64,000 nucleotides of DNA, taken from contig CM036170.1 in NCBI GenBank assembly GCA_020631735.1, positions 71,873,737 to 71,937,736 on the forward strand, written 5' to 3'. This DNA comes from Saccharum officinarum (lineage: Eukaryota; Streptophyta; Magnoliopsida; Poales; Poaceae). Below the pieces are notes generated by a model. That model worked only from the letters and a program-made list of their open reading frames with translations. It was not told the origin of the DNA and made no database searches. Within the stretch, counting starts at the first letter, position 1; the number at the start of each line of letters is the position of its first letter. The translations under genes were made by a program, and so were the position numbers. Positions 1 through 11,529 of this stretch are shown here, one piece after another.

Positions 1-195
1 CAACATGGAAGAACAAAGCATATTGACATAAGGCATCATTTCATTAGAGATCATCAACAAAAGGGGGATATTGCCATTGAAAGTGTTGGAACCGATGATC
101 AACTTACCGATATTATCACCAAGCCACTTGATGAAAAGAGGTTTTGCAAGCTAAGGAATGAGTTGAATATTCTTGATTTCTCAAACATGAGTTGA
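1..195 (+). CDS. 3' end of copia pol (RNase H C-terminus), partial
   Basis: The frame is open from base 1 to a TGA at 193-195 and encodes the last 64 residues of a Ty1/copia RNase H. It contains HIDIRHHFIRD, the DQL block and the TKPLDEKRF-type ending that closes copia polyproteins. RNase H removes template RNA during reverse transcription in the virus-like particle. The segment is nearly the same as 20100-20292, the end of pol in element B, but keeps bases that B has lost (five G where B has four near 66, and GGAACC where B has GAACC). This copy therefore stays in frame where B does not. The upstream part lies outside the window. Confidence 0.85.
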   Translation, partial: QHGRTKHIDIRHHFIRDHQQKGDIAIESVGTDDQLTDIITKPLDEKRFCKLRNELNILDFSNMS

Positions 196-1042
196 ATGCA
201 TCCTACCCACTTATTGACGTGCCTCTCCTTCGACATTGCAAGGTAAAGTTGATTGACATGTCATTCATCCTATGCTAAGGACTTGCTAGAGCATGTAGAC
301 AAAATAAGTGGTACGCATGAGCATTCATGATAAATCAAATGAATTTCATGGATATATGTTACCACTATTGCTTCTATGCTTGTTTTGATCTAGTGGTGGC
401 ATATGACATGTTTGTGAGCTTGCAAACCTAGTGTTGAATCTAGAAGATTTGCTATAAGTGTTTAATTCAACATAGGCAAGATAACCCTTATTATGAGGTG
501 TGAAGAAGCTTGTATTTGGTTCAAATCGAATTAAATATCTTTGGCAAGTATTCTAGGTTGAACCAAATTTGATAAATTCTAACCAACACCATCAAACATT
601 GTTTTCTCTCCACAATTTGATCCTATTTTTGGGTAAGTTGTTGACAAAGGGGGAGAGAAAAAGATGATTCAACATAATAAAGGGGTAAATAAAATTTTGA
701 TGCACACAAGTAGGGGGAGCAAGCTCATAAACAAAGTTATTGCATTTGTTTGTGCATTCTCATATGACTTGCTCATTGCACATGTATTTAAATTCAATAT
801 ACATGCTTGTGTGGTGCAATGCTAGTATAGAACTTGAATGATGAAATGATCTACTAGCATGCATAGGAATAGTTTACATGTGGTATCTAGACATGCTTAA
901 AGATTTACAAGTGGTCCAAGAACCTTTACATATAATGTTGATCTCACGGGGTTCTTGAGTTGTGATGGATGTCTAGTTACTTCATGATGCTAAGGATGGT
1001 GTAAAAGGCAACTCTGATTGGTATCACGCTTCAAAGGTCCAT
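196..1042 (+). other. 3' noncoding tail of a B-family copia element, truncated
   Basis: This matches 20293-21139 of element B almost base for base, including polypurine-tract-like GGGGGAG motifs near 649 and 713, which are typical of the long pol-to-LTR spacer of Sireviruses. It stops at 1042. The last 249 bases of the B internal region (21140-21388, including the true polypurine tract) are missing, and an LTR of a different family follows directly. Confidence 0.8.
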
Positions 1043-1683
1043 GTTTGGTTTTGGTAATTAATGACACCAAGTTGCTAATGCCATGTGTTAAGTGTTTTGA
1101 GCTAGGCATAAGCAACACATGTGATGAAGGTGTACGTGGCAAGGAGTGGTGGCCACAAGATCACAAAGAAATGGTGCATGGACATGAAATGACGATCATG
1201 GTGGAGATGCACATAATATGATGGACTTGATGATCAAGTGGAAGAGAAGGATCTAAGAGCGCAAGGCAAAGGTATAACCATAGGGTTTTCCTTTTGCCGG
1301 TCTAAGTTGAGTAGAGAAGTGATTGACCGGGTTTAGGATACATAACCGACTATCAAGAGGGGCAATCACGGTTAGCTCGTAAATCAAGTGCCACTAGATC
1401 AATGTCTTGAGCATATGCATTAGGATCTAGTAAAGAGCTAACATAACGCCTTGGAAAATGTTTGTGAAATGCTAACACACATGCACATGGTGGTGTACAC
1501 TTAGTGGTGTTAGCACATTTGCGAAGGCGGTGGAGTTCAAGCGGTAGAGAGGGGTTTGGGTTCCTCTCTCCCTCCCGCCGAGCTTGCGAGGCGGGATTCG
1601 GCGCTTTTTGGAGAAGTGAAACGCCTTTTTTCTATTGCGCCGGAAGTCGGAAAAGAAACGGAGGCGAAAGGAGGTCACTGCGT

Positions 1684-2130
1684 TGACCGGACGCTGCACC
1701 GGACGCGGTCACGGTTTGACCGGACGCGTCCGGTCAGTTCATCGTGGCGCGAGCGCTAGGGTTTGTGACCGGACACTGGTCTGGCCTGACCAGCGCGTCC
1801 GATCAGTTCAACTGGGCGTAAAAGAAAAGCGCGCGACCGGCGCGTCCGGTCCTTCACGGAACCGGAGCGTCCGGTCACGCGTCTAGAGAGGCCGAGCGCA
1901 GCGTAGCACCGATCGGACGCGGGGCGCGTCCGGTCACATGCGATCGGACGCGTCCGGTCGCAGCTGGAGCTTACTGGAACGCGACCGGACGCTGGCACTG
2001 TCGCGTCCGGTCACTCGGTTGAGCGCGTCCGGTCAGGGCAACGGCTAGTTCTGACGCGCACTGTTCACGTTTGTCGTGTAGTGACCGGACGCGTCCGGTC
2101 ACCCTGACCGGAGCGTCCGGTCAGCGCGTT
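1684..2130 (+). promoter_or_regulatory. GC palindrome array upstream of the LTR TATA box
   Basis: The stretch contains about a dozen copies or half-copies of CCGGACGCGTCCGG. Two are perfect palindromes of GACCGGACGCGTCCGGTC, at 1718-1735 and within 2081-2102. It lies just upstream of the TATA box, where Sirevirus LTRs are known to carry palindromic, CG-rich regulatory regions. The same array recurs in the LTRs of families B, C and D in this window. Short ORFs across it are artefacts of GC content. Confidence 0.75.
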
Positions 2131-2173
2131 TTTCGCTGCGTCGTCTGTAACGGCTAGCTGCGTACCCCTTCGT

Positions 2174-2181
2174 TATAAATA
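2174..2181 (+). promoter_or_regulatory. TATA box of LTR A (left copy)
   Basis: TATAAATA lies about 40 bases after the palindrome array and about 800 bases before the LTR end, the expected U3 promoter position. The right LTR has the same box at 10523-10530. Confidence 0.75.
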
Positions 2182-2983
2182 GACGTTGGCCGGGGTTTGA
2201 GGGTAACTCTTGCACTTTTTGAGATATAGAGACATACTTTGAGCTAGAGAACAACCCCTCCACTCATCTCTTTACATAGTTGCACATCTTGAGTGAGATT
2301 GAGTGAGATTCAAGTGCATTGCTTGAGAGTTGCATTCTAGAGGCACTTGATCTTCGAGTTGCTGCGGATTTCTTGTTACTCTTCCGTGTTTCCCGACACG
2401 GTAGACGGCTTGGAGCAGCGGAGGTGATTGAGCTCGCAATTGGAGATTGTTGGAGCTTTCACCAAGTGTTGTAAGGGGTTCTTGATCCTTCCCCGCGGGA
2501 GTTCGCAAATTGGATACTCTAGTGGAGCTCGTGGCTTGGAGGATCCCCATCTTGTGTGCGGTTGTGCGGCGCCCGCCGAGGGCTCGACTCTTGATAGTCG
2601 ATTAGCTCGCGAACCGACAAGTGGGTGTATCGCCACAACGGGGAGTAGCTTGCCGAGAAGCAAGTGAACCTCGGGATAAATTCTTGTGTCATTCTCTTCC
2701 CGAGGATTTCCCTCGTATGATTGATTGATTGGTATTTCTCATCTCTACACGGCGGTATAATCACTTAAAGCTCTTCTCCCGTATTACTTCTTGTTTATAG
2801 CTTGTAGTTATTGTTGTGTTTAGTGAATAGCCTTGTACTAGACTTGTGTAGGTGGCTTGCTTAATTAGTTAGAGCTAGTGCTTTTGCTTCGCCACCTTTC
2901 ATTCTAACTTGTGGTTAAGTGATTCTTGTAGAAGTTTTAATTAGGCTATTCACCCCCCCTCTAGCCTATTTGGACCTTACAAG

Positions 2984-2996
2984 TGGTATCGGAGCC
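2984..2996 (+). other. Primer-binding site of element A
   Basis: TGGTATCGGAGCC starts two bases after the LTR and complements the 3' end of initiator tRNA-Met with one difference from the usual TGGTATCAGAGCC. It primes minus-strand DNA synthesis. Confidence 0.85.
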
Positions 2997-3041
2997 GAGG
3001 CACCGTTTATTTGAGGCTTAACAACCTACGGTGAAAAAGAA

Positions 3042-5124
3042 ATGGCTTAATTAAGCTTGCACATCAACAACACCAAGAAGGCACCTCACTTTGATGGCAC
3101 AAATTATGCATATTGGAAGGTTAAGATGACCGCACACCTAAAGTCAATCAATAGAGAAGTGTGGAAGGTCACCGAAACAAAATTTGAGGTTGCTAATCCG
3201 GAAGCACCTACACCGGTGGAAGAGAAGAAGCTCCAATGCAATGACATTGCCATTAGTGCTCTTCATGAGGCATTAGATGACAAGACATTTGAGCAAGTAA
3301 AGAACATAGAGATTGCTCATGATGCTTGGGCCAAGCTAGAAGAAACATTTGAGGGCACCGAAGGCACAAAGACCGCTAAAGCATATATCTTGCAAGAAAA
3401 ATTTTCAAGCTTCAAGATGCAAGATGATGAGAGTGTACCGGAGATGTTTCATAGGTTGCAAGTCATTGTTAATGAGCTCAAGGCACTTGGTGAGGAGGTC
3501 AAGGACAATCAATTCTCTATGAAGTTCTTGAGAAGCTTGCCCAAGAGATTTGATACATTGATCACCGTGCTAGTTAGGACTACATTGAAGGATTCAACTC
3601 CTCAACAAATATTTCAAGAAGTGATGACCGATGATTCATATAGAGAAGATGATGAGAAGGATGAGTTGGTCAAGAAGAAGAAGAAGGAAAATGAAAAGAA
3701 AGATGATGAAAAGAAGAAGAGTGTGGCATTCAAAGCCACCACATCCAAGGGCAAGTCCAAGATTGAATCATCAAGTGATGAAGACTCAAGCTCTTGTGAT
3801 AGTGATGACATTGATGAGAAGATGGCTCTCTTTGTCAAGCAATTTGGCAAATTCATGAAGAAGAAGGGCTATCGTGCAAGGAGGAGGAAGAACTCATCTA
3901 AGAAGAATGAGCATAACATGAGATGCTTTAGATGCCATAGCAAGGATCATCTTATTGCAAAGTGTCATTATGATAGTGATGATGAAGATGCTATCAAGAA
4001 GGAGAGAAAGAAGCAAAAGAAGAAGCAAGAAAAGAAGGAGAGCTCTTATAAAAGAAGAATGATTCTCATGTTGCTACATGGGATAGTGATGATTCCTCAA
4101 GTGATGATGAGGATGACTACAAGAGCAAGAAGAAGGGACATGCTAGCATTGCCATCCAAAGAGAAGGTCTCCCTCTTCGACACTCCATCATGCTTCATGG
4201 CTAAGGCCGCTAAGGTATCATCCGATGATGAGAGTGATCATGATAATGCTAGTGATAGTGATAGTGATAGTGATGAAGAAGAATTCACTAAAGATGAACT
4301 AATCACTATGCTAGAAGATTGCACTCAACATTTTAAAGAATCTAGAAAGGAGTGCAAGGGCTTGCTTAAGGAAAAGAAAAACCTTATGCAAGAACTTGAT
4401 GAGCTTAGAGTGTCTTATGAGAGTCTAAAGGTAGACCATAAGAAGCTTCAAAAGTCTCACACCAAGCTTGAAGAAGCTCATTCCTCTCTAGTTGAAAAAT
4501 GTGAAAACATGCCAACTAATGTTGAGAAAGCTAAAACTTGCAACATAGGCATATCATGTGATATAATTGATGAATCCTTTCATAAGCCTATTGTTGTTGC
4601 TCCCACTAACTCTTCATGTAGTCATCTACATCATCCTCATCTAGTAGTGATGGTTTCACTTGTGACTCCACACTTATAGTTGAGAATGAAAATCTCAAGA
4701 AGGAGGTAAAAGAGCTCAATCACACATTAGCTAAGGCTTATGGTGGTGAGGACCGCTTGCTTATGTGCTTGGGTAGCCAAAGAGCTTCTCTCTACAAAGA
4801 GGGATTGGGCTATAACCCAAGAAAGGCAAGGCCGCTTTTGCTCCTCACAAGACTCGTTTTGTGAAGAACAATGGTAGCTATTGCAAAAGTTGCAAGCAAG
4901 TTGGTCACATAGAGCAACATTGCATGAACAAGAAATCCAATGCAAATGTATCCTCAATCAAGTTTAATTCTTTCTATATGCTTACCAAGGGTACAAATGG
5001 TGTTCATGCTAAGTTCATTGGTGCACCATGGATGGGCTCAAAGAAGAAAGCCATTTGGGTACCAAAGAGCTTAGTCTCTAACCTTGGAGGACCCAAACAA
5101 GTTTGGGTACCTAAAAGGAATTGA
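3042..5124 (+). pseudogene. Copia gag of element A, broken
   Basis: The gag frame starts at ATG 3042, but its third codon is TAA (3048-3050). The partial copy at 11390 has CAA there, so the stop is derived. The frame then encodes the DUF4219/UBN2-type copia Gag (HFDGTNYAYWK near the start), a Lys/Glu/Asp-rich stretch, a CCHC zinc knuckle beginning CFRCHSKDH near 3932, Asp/Ser-rich repeats and a coiled-coil segment around 4320-4500. Frame changes occur near 4050-4150, 4610-4640 and 4830. A second CCHC knuckle (CKSCKQVGH...) lies near 4882, and the last frame ends with TGA at 5122-5124. Gag forms the virus-like particle and the knuckles bind RNA. The breaks leave no full-length product. Confidence 0.85.
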
Positions 5125-5134
5125 TCTTGTCTTG

Positions 5135-8100
5135 TAGGTCAATTACAAAGCCGGAGGAAGGCATTGGGTGCTTGATAGTGGGTGCACTCAACATATGACC
5201 GGAGACTCTTGTATGTTCAAATCAATTGATACAAGTCAAAATGGTGGTTTTGATGCTATCACTTTCGGCAACAACAAGAAAGGCAAGGTCAAAGGGCTTG
5301 GTAAAATTGCTATCTCAAATGACATGAGCATATCTAATGTGTTGCTAGTTGAGAGCTTGGATTTCAATCTTTTATCGGTGGCACAACTTTGTGATCTTGG
5401 TTTCAAGTGCATATTTGGTAGTGATGATGTTGAAGTCATAAGTGTTGATGGATCAAACTTGATATTCAAAGGATTTAGACATGGTAGCTTATACTTGGTT
5501 GACTTCAATGATAGTGAGACACAATTGACATCATGCTTGCTTAGTAAATCTAGTATGGGTTGGTTGTGGCATAGAAGGCTTGGTCATGTTGGAATGAAAC
5601 AATTGAACAAACTTTTGAGGCATGACTTAGTTAGAGGATTGAAAGATGTCAATTTTGAAAAGGATAAACTATGTAGTGCTTGTCAAGCCGGCAAACAAGT
5701 TGGAAATTCACATCCTAGTAAAAGTGAAATGAGCACATCAAAAGCATTTGAGCTATTGCACATGGACTTGTTTGGGCCAACAACATACACTAGCATTGGT
5801 GGCAACAAGTATGGTTTTGTGATTGTGGATGACTACACTAGATACACTTGGGTGCTCTTTCTCTATGACAAGAGTGATGTTTATGATCTATTCAAGTCTT
5901 TTGTTAAGAGGGTGCAAAATGAGTTTGAGACTACCATTAAGAAGATTAGAAGTGACAATGGTAGTGAGTTCAAGAACACAAGAATTGAAGATTTGTGTGA
6001 TGATTATGGTATTGGGCATCAATTCTCACCAACATACACTCCTCAATCCAATGGTGTAGTTGAAAGGAAAAATAGAACCTTGATTGATATGGCTAGATCA
6101 ATGCTTAGTGAATACAATGTGAGTCATTCATTTTGGAGTGAAGCTATCAACACGGCTTGCTATTGTAGCAACCGTCTCTATTGCCATGGAAGCTTGGAAA
6201 GACACCATATGAGCTATTGAATGGAAGAAAGCCCAACATTGCATACTTTAGAGTGTTTGGTTGCAAATGCTATATTCTCAAGAAAGGCACTAGATTGAGC
6301 AAGTTTGAAAAGAAATGTGATGAAGGGTTCTTACTTGGTTATTCTACCACAAGCAAATCATATAGAGTTTGGAATCTCACAAATGGCACCTTGGAAGAAG
6401 TTCATGATGTTGAGTTTGATGAAACCCAAGGGTCTCAAAATGAAGCTCAAAACCTTGATGATGTGAGAGGAGATCAATTGTCAAATGCAATGAAGAACAT
6501 GGACATTGGTGATATAAGGCCGATGCAAGTTGATGATGATGATATTCATGTGATCAACCAAAGTGTGCAAATTAATACAAATCAAGCAAGCTCTAGTGGT
6601 TCTCATGATGAAGTGCAAGTTCAAGGTCAAACAAGTGAAAGCAATCAACTCCCAATACTCCAACCTACTAGCATTGCAAGAGATCATCCGTTGGACCAAA
6701 TCATTGGTGGAATTCAAAGTGGTGTTCAAACTAGATCAAGATTAGCATCCTTTTGTGAGCATTACTCATTTGTCTCATTAGAAGAACCTAAGAAATTAGA
6801 AGATGCTTTGAAGGATTCCGATTGGGTAAATGACATGCATGAAGAACTAAACAACTTTGCTAGAAATCAAGTTTGGAAACTTGTTGAGAGGCCAAAGAAC
6901 TACAATGTGATTGGTACTAAGTGGGTCTTTAGAAACAAGCAAGATCAAGATGGCATGGTTGTGAGGAACAAAGCAAGATTAGTAGCACAAGGATACACTC
7001 AAGTTGAGGGTCTTGACTTTGGAGAGACATATGCACCGGTTGCAAGATTGGAGGCTATTAGAATCTTATTAGCATATGCTTGTGTACACAACATCAAGCT
7101 CTATCAAATGGATGTCAAGAGTGCATTTCTCAATGGCTACATCAATTAAGAAGTTTATGTTGAGCAACCTCCCGGTTTTGAAGATGACAAGAAGCCCGAC
7201 CATGTTTACAAGCTAAAGAAGGCATTGTATGGTTTGAAGCAAGCACCTAGAGCATGGTATGAGAGGTTGAGGGACTTTCTCCTCTCTAAAGGTTTCAAGA
7301 TGGGAAAGGTTGACACCACTCTCTTCACCAAGAAGCTTGGAAATGACTTGTTTGTGTTGCAAATCTATGTGGATGACATTATCTTTGGATCAACTAACCA
7401 AGACTTTTGTGAAGAGTTTAGAAATATGATGGCTAATGAGTTTGAGATGTCTATGATTGGAGAGCTTAGTTACTTCCTTGGACTTCAAATCAAGCAAATG
7501 AAGAATGGCACTTTTGTAAGTCAAGGCAAGTACATCAAGGACATGATCAAGAAGTTTGGATTGCAAGATGCTAAGCAAATGAGTACACCAATGGGCACTA
7601 ATGATCAATTGGGTATTGATAATAGTGAAAACATGGTAGATCAAAAGCTATACCGGTCTATGATTGGAAGTTTGCTCTATGTCACCGCTACTAGGCCGGA
7701 TGTGATGTTTAGTGTGTGCAAGTGTGCAAGATATCAAGCTTCACCTAGAGAAAGTCACTTGAAAGCAACCAAGAGGATATTGAGATATCTTAAGGGCACT
7801 CATGATGTTGGATTATGGTATCCCAAGGGGTCTAATTTTGAGTTGATTGGATATTCAGACTCCGACTATGGTGGATGCAAGATTGATAGAATGAGCACAA
7901 GTGGCACTTGTCAATTGCTTGGAAGGTCTCTTGTTTCATGGTCATCAAAGAAACAAAATAGTGTTGCACTATCTACCGCCGAGGCCGAATACATTAGTGC
8001 CGGTAGTTGTTGTGCACAATTGCTTTGGATGAAGGCCACTTTGAATGATTTTGGAATTAAATTCAAGAATGTGCCTTTGTTTTGTGATAATGAAAGTGCT

Positions 8101-8319
8101 ATCAAGATGACACAAAATCCGGTTCAACATTCAAGAACCAAGCACATTGACATAAGGCATCACTTCATAAGAGACCATCAACAAAAGGGTGATATTAGTA
8201 TTGAGAGCATTGGCACCGAAGATCAACTAGCCGACATCTTTACAAAGCCACTTGATGAAAAGAGATTTTACAAGTTGAAGAATGAATTGAACATACTTGA
8301 CTTCTCCAACTTGAAATAA
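5135..8319 (+). pseudogene. Copia pol of element A (PR-IN-RT-RNaseH), broken
   Basis: Domains follow in copia order. An aspartic protease with LDSGCTQHM lies near 5170. A GAG-pre-integrase domain (WLWHRRLGHVG) starts near 5560. The integrase core has DLFGP, RSDNGSEF and the PQSNGVVERKNR block between 5760 and 6080. The reverse transcriptase starts near 6880 and keeps the catalytic YVDD at about 7366-7377. RNase H includes STAEAEY and ends at 8319. The frame differs from that of gag. Two clear breaks are visible: a one-base frame change near 6180-6195 at the integrase C-terminus, and an in-frame TAA at 7147-7149 where the related element encodes an acidic residue. Catalytic residues are otherwise present, so damage seems recent. 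Confidence 0.88.
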
Positions 8320-9390
8320 GTGCACCCCCACATTCTTATATGACATGCCTCTCCTCCAACATAGCAAGGTAAAGTTGTTTGACATATCATTCATACTTTG
8401 CTAAGGACATGTTTAGAACATATAGACATATTTGCATGACAAATAAGCTCATTCATGAAAATCAAATGATTTTGATGTATATATGGTACCACTATTGCTT
8501 CTATGTTTGATTGATCTAGTGGTAGCATATGACATGTTTGTGGGCTTGCAAACCTAGTGTTGAATCTAGAAAATAAGCTCATGATGTGTAATTCAACATG
8601 GTCAAGATAACCCTTATACTTTATGAGGTGTGAAAAAGCTTGTCCTTGGATCAAACCGAATTACATATTCTAGGCAAGTAATCTAGATTGAACCATAATT
8701 TGGACTCTCTCATAATTGATTGACTTATCTCTCACTAAAATTACCTATTTGGCACCTTTTTGGTGATTGTTGACAAAGGGGGAGAGAAAAGTCACAAAGA
8801 TATTGCAAGAGGAAATAAAATATAATAAGAGGGAGAGAAAAGTCACAGGGGAGAGAAAAGTCACAAAGAGAGAAATTAAATTTGAGCACATAAGTAGGGG
8901 GAGCAAGCTCATGGATTATTTGTTGCATTTGTATATGCATTAACATGATGTGTTGCATTGCAAATTTAATTTCGATATTCATGTTTGTATGGTGTATGCT
9001 AGAAATAGAACTTGAATGATGATTTGTTAAGAGTAGCTTTACAAGTGGTAACTAGACACCTTTTGCTTATAATATTGATCTCACGGGGTACTTTAGTGTT
9101 TGTGATCTTTACAAGTGATGTATTACAAATGGTGTCTAGCTACGTCGATGCTAAGGATGGTATATAAAGGCAACTCCGATTGGTATCACGCTTCAAAGGT
9201 CCATTCTATATACCTTAGCATCAATTTGATAGTAGTAACTCTCCCAAAATTCAAATCCATACATATGTGCACAATTGAACCAAACTCATGGAAGCACATA
9301 TGTAGGGGGAGCTAATACTATCGAAATTGAAAATTGATTTCATTTCATATCTTTGTGATGGTTGTCATCAATTACCAAAAAGGGGGAGAT
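8320..9390 (+). other. pol-to-LTR spacer and polypurine tract of element A
   Basis: This is noncoding. GGGGGAG-type purine motifs occur near 8778, 8896 and 9305, and the polypurine tract AAAAAGGGGGAGAT ends at 9390, directly before the TG of the LTR. Multiple tract-like motifs in this spacer are a Sirevirus hallmark. No env-like frame longer than about 90 codons was seen. Confidence 0.75.
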
Positions 9391-11325
9391 TGAAAGCCCA
9401 AGTTTGGTTTTGGTAATTAATGACACCAAGTTGCTAATGCCATGTGTTAAGTGTTTTGAGTTAGGCATAAGCAACACATGTGATGAAGGTGTATGTGGCA
9501 AGGAGTGGTGGCCACAAGATCACAAAGAGATGGTGCATGGACATGAAATGATGATCATGGTGGAGATGCACATAATATGATGGACATGATGATCAAGTGA
9601 AGAGAAGGATCTAAGAGCGCAAGGCAAAGGTATAACCATAGGGTTTTCCTTTTGCCGGTCTAAGATGAGTAGAGAAGTGATTGACCGGGTTTAGGATACA
9701 TAGCCGACTATCAAGAGGGGCAATCACGGTTAGCTCGGAAATCAAGTGCCACTAGATCAATGTCTTGAGCATATGCATTAGGATCTAGTAAAGAGCTAAC
9801 ATAACGCCTTGGAAAATGTTTGTGAAATGCTAACACACATGCACATGGTGGTGTACACTTGGTGGTGTTAGCACATTTGCGAAGGCGGTGGAGTTTAAGC
9901 GGTAGAGAGGGGTTTGGGTTCCTCTCTCCCTCCCGCCGAGCTTGCGAGGCGGGATTCGGCGCTTTTTGGAGAAGTGAAACGCTATTTTCTATTGCGCCGG
10001 AAGTCGGAAAAGAAACGGAGGCGAACGGAGGTCACTGCGTGACCGGACGCTGCACCGGACGCGGTCACGGTTTGACCGGACGCGTCCGGTCAGTTCATCG
10101 TGGCGCGAGCGCTAGGGTTTGTGACCGGACGCTGGTCTGGCCTGACCAGCGCGTCCGGTCAGTTCAACTGGGCGTAAAAGAAAAGCGCGCGACCGGCGCG
10201 TCCGGTCCTTCACGGAACCGGAGCGTCGGTCACGCGTCTAGAGAGAGGCGACGCAGCGTAGCGCCGATCGACGCGGGGCGCGTCCGGTCACGTGTGATCG
10301 GACGCGTCCGGTCGCAGCTGGAGCTTACTGGAACGCGACCGGACGCTGCACTGTCGTGTCCGGTCACTCGGTTGAGCGCGTCCGTCAGGGCAACGGCTAG
10401 TTCTGACGCGCACTGTTCACGTTTTCGTGTAGTGACCGGACGCGTCCGGTCACCCTGACCGGAGCGTCCGGTCAGCGCGTTTTTCGCTGCGTCGTCTAAC
10501 GGCTAGCTGCGTACCCCTTCGTTATAAATAGACGTTGGCCGGGGTTTGAGGGTAACTCTTGCACTTTTTGAGATTAGAGACATACTTGAGCTAGAGAACA
10601 ACCCCTCCACTCATCTCTTTGCATAGTTGCACATCTTGAGTGAGATTGAGTGAGATTCAAGTGCATTGCTTGAGAGTTGCATTCTAGAGGCACTTGATCT
10701 TCGAGTTGCTGCGGATTTCTTGTTACTCTTCCGTGTTTCCCGACACGGTAACGGCTTGGAGCAGCGGAGGTGATTGAGCTCCAATTGGAGATTGTTGGAG
10801 CTTTCACCAAGTGTTGTAAGGGGTTCTTGATCCTTCCCCGCGGGAGTTCGCAAATTGGATACTCTAGTGGAGCTCGTGGCTTGGAGGATCCCCATCTTGT
10901 GTGCGGTTGTGCGGCCGCCCGCCGAGGCTCGACTCTTGATAGTCGATTAGCTCGCGAACCGACAAGTGGGTGTATCGCCACAACGGGGAGTAGCTTGCCG
11001 GGAAGCAAGTGAACCTCGGGATAAAATTCTTGTGTCATTCTCTTCCCGAGGATTTCTCTTGTATGATTGATTGATTGGTATTTCTCATCTCTTCACGGCG
11101 TATAATCACTCAAAAGCTCTTCTCTCGTATTACTTCTTTGTTTCTAGCTTGTAGTTGTTGTTGTGTTTAGTGAATAGCCTTGTACTAGACTTGTGTAGGT
11201 GGCTTGCTTAATTAGTTAGAGCTAGTGCTTTTGCTTCGCCACCTTTCATACTAACTTGTGGTTAAGTAATTTTGTAGAAGTTTAATTAGGCTATTCACCC
11301 CCTCTAGCCTATTTTGGACCTTACA
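9391..11325 (+). repeat. Right LTR of element A
   Basis: It starts TGAAAGCCC immediately after the polypurine tract and ends CCTTACA at 11325. It has the palindrome array (about 10038-10475) and TATA box (10523-10530) of the left copy. Instead of a target-site duplication and host DNA, it is followed by another primer-binding site and gag start, so the same LTR also serves as the 5' LTR of a following element. Confidence 0.88.
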
Positions 11326-11429
11326 AGCTCGGTATCGGAGCCGACAGGCACCGTTTATTTGAGCTTAACAACCTACGGGTGAAAAGAAAATGGCTCAATT
11401 AAGTTGGCCACATCAACAACACCAAGAAG
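11326..11429 (+). mobile_element. Start of a further A-family internal region, cut by the gap
   Basis: A primer-binding-site remnant (GGTATCGGAGCC, preceded by extra bases) and the gag start region match 2982-3085. ATG is at 11390-11392 and CAA is the third codon. Several one- to three-base indels against the other copy within 100 bases suggest low-quality sequence at a contig end. The sequence stops at the N run. Confidence 0.75.
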
Positions 11430-11529
11430 NNNNNNNNNNNNNNNNNNNNNNNNNNNNNNNNNNNNNNNNNNNNNNNNNNNNNNNNNNNNNNNNNNNNNNN
11501 NNNNNNNNNNNNNNNNNNNNNNNNNNNNN
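11430..11529. other. Assembly gap, 100 N
   Basis: Exactly 100 N, the conventional filler for a join of unknown length. Continuity across it is not established. Confidence 0.99.

Larger units (their letters stand above)
1043..2981 (+). repeat. Left LTR of element A (lacks first 11 bases)
   Basis: It aligns end to end with 9402-11325. The right copy begins TGAAAGCCC after the polypurine tract, whereas this one begins at GTTTGG, so the TG terminus is missing. It ends ...CCTTACA at 2981. It holds a palindrome-rich region at 1684-2130 and a TATA box at 2174-2181. Differences between the two LTRs are mostly single-base indels. Confidence 0.88.
1043..11325 (+). mobile_element. Copia/Sirevirus element A (LTR - gag - pol - LTR)
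   Basis: The element has LTRs at 1043-2981 and 9391-11325, a tRNA-iMet-type primer-binding site after the left LTR, and gag followed by PR-IN-RT-RNaseH, the Ty1/copia order. A 1.07 kb noncoding spacer with repeated GGGGGAG motifs precedes the polypurine tract at 9376-9390. Approx. 2 kb LTRs, that spacer and the GC palindromes in the LTR fit the Sirevirus lineage. The spacer holds no env-like ORF. There is no target-site duplication: the left LTR lacks its first 11 bases and abuts B-family sequence, and the right LTR runs into another primer-binding site and gag start. Both gag and pol are broken, so the copy is not autonomous. Confidence 0.88.

Noticed and set aside
1504..1998. Several overlapping Arg/Ser-rich frames across the LTR palindrome array (also at 9859-10458, 13366-14057, 57541-58180)
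   Set aside because: They are open only because the array lacks TA-rich stops. They occur on both strands, follow the palindrome period and match no protein family.
1684..2130. CRISPR-like look of repeated palindromic GC units
   Set aside because: Units are irregularly spaced with no unique spacers and lie in LTR promoters of a plant genome.
8320..9390. Envelope-like gene in the Sirevirus spacer
   Set aside because: Some Sireviruses have one here, but no frame of useful length or with transmembrane character was found.
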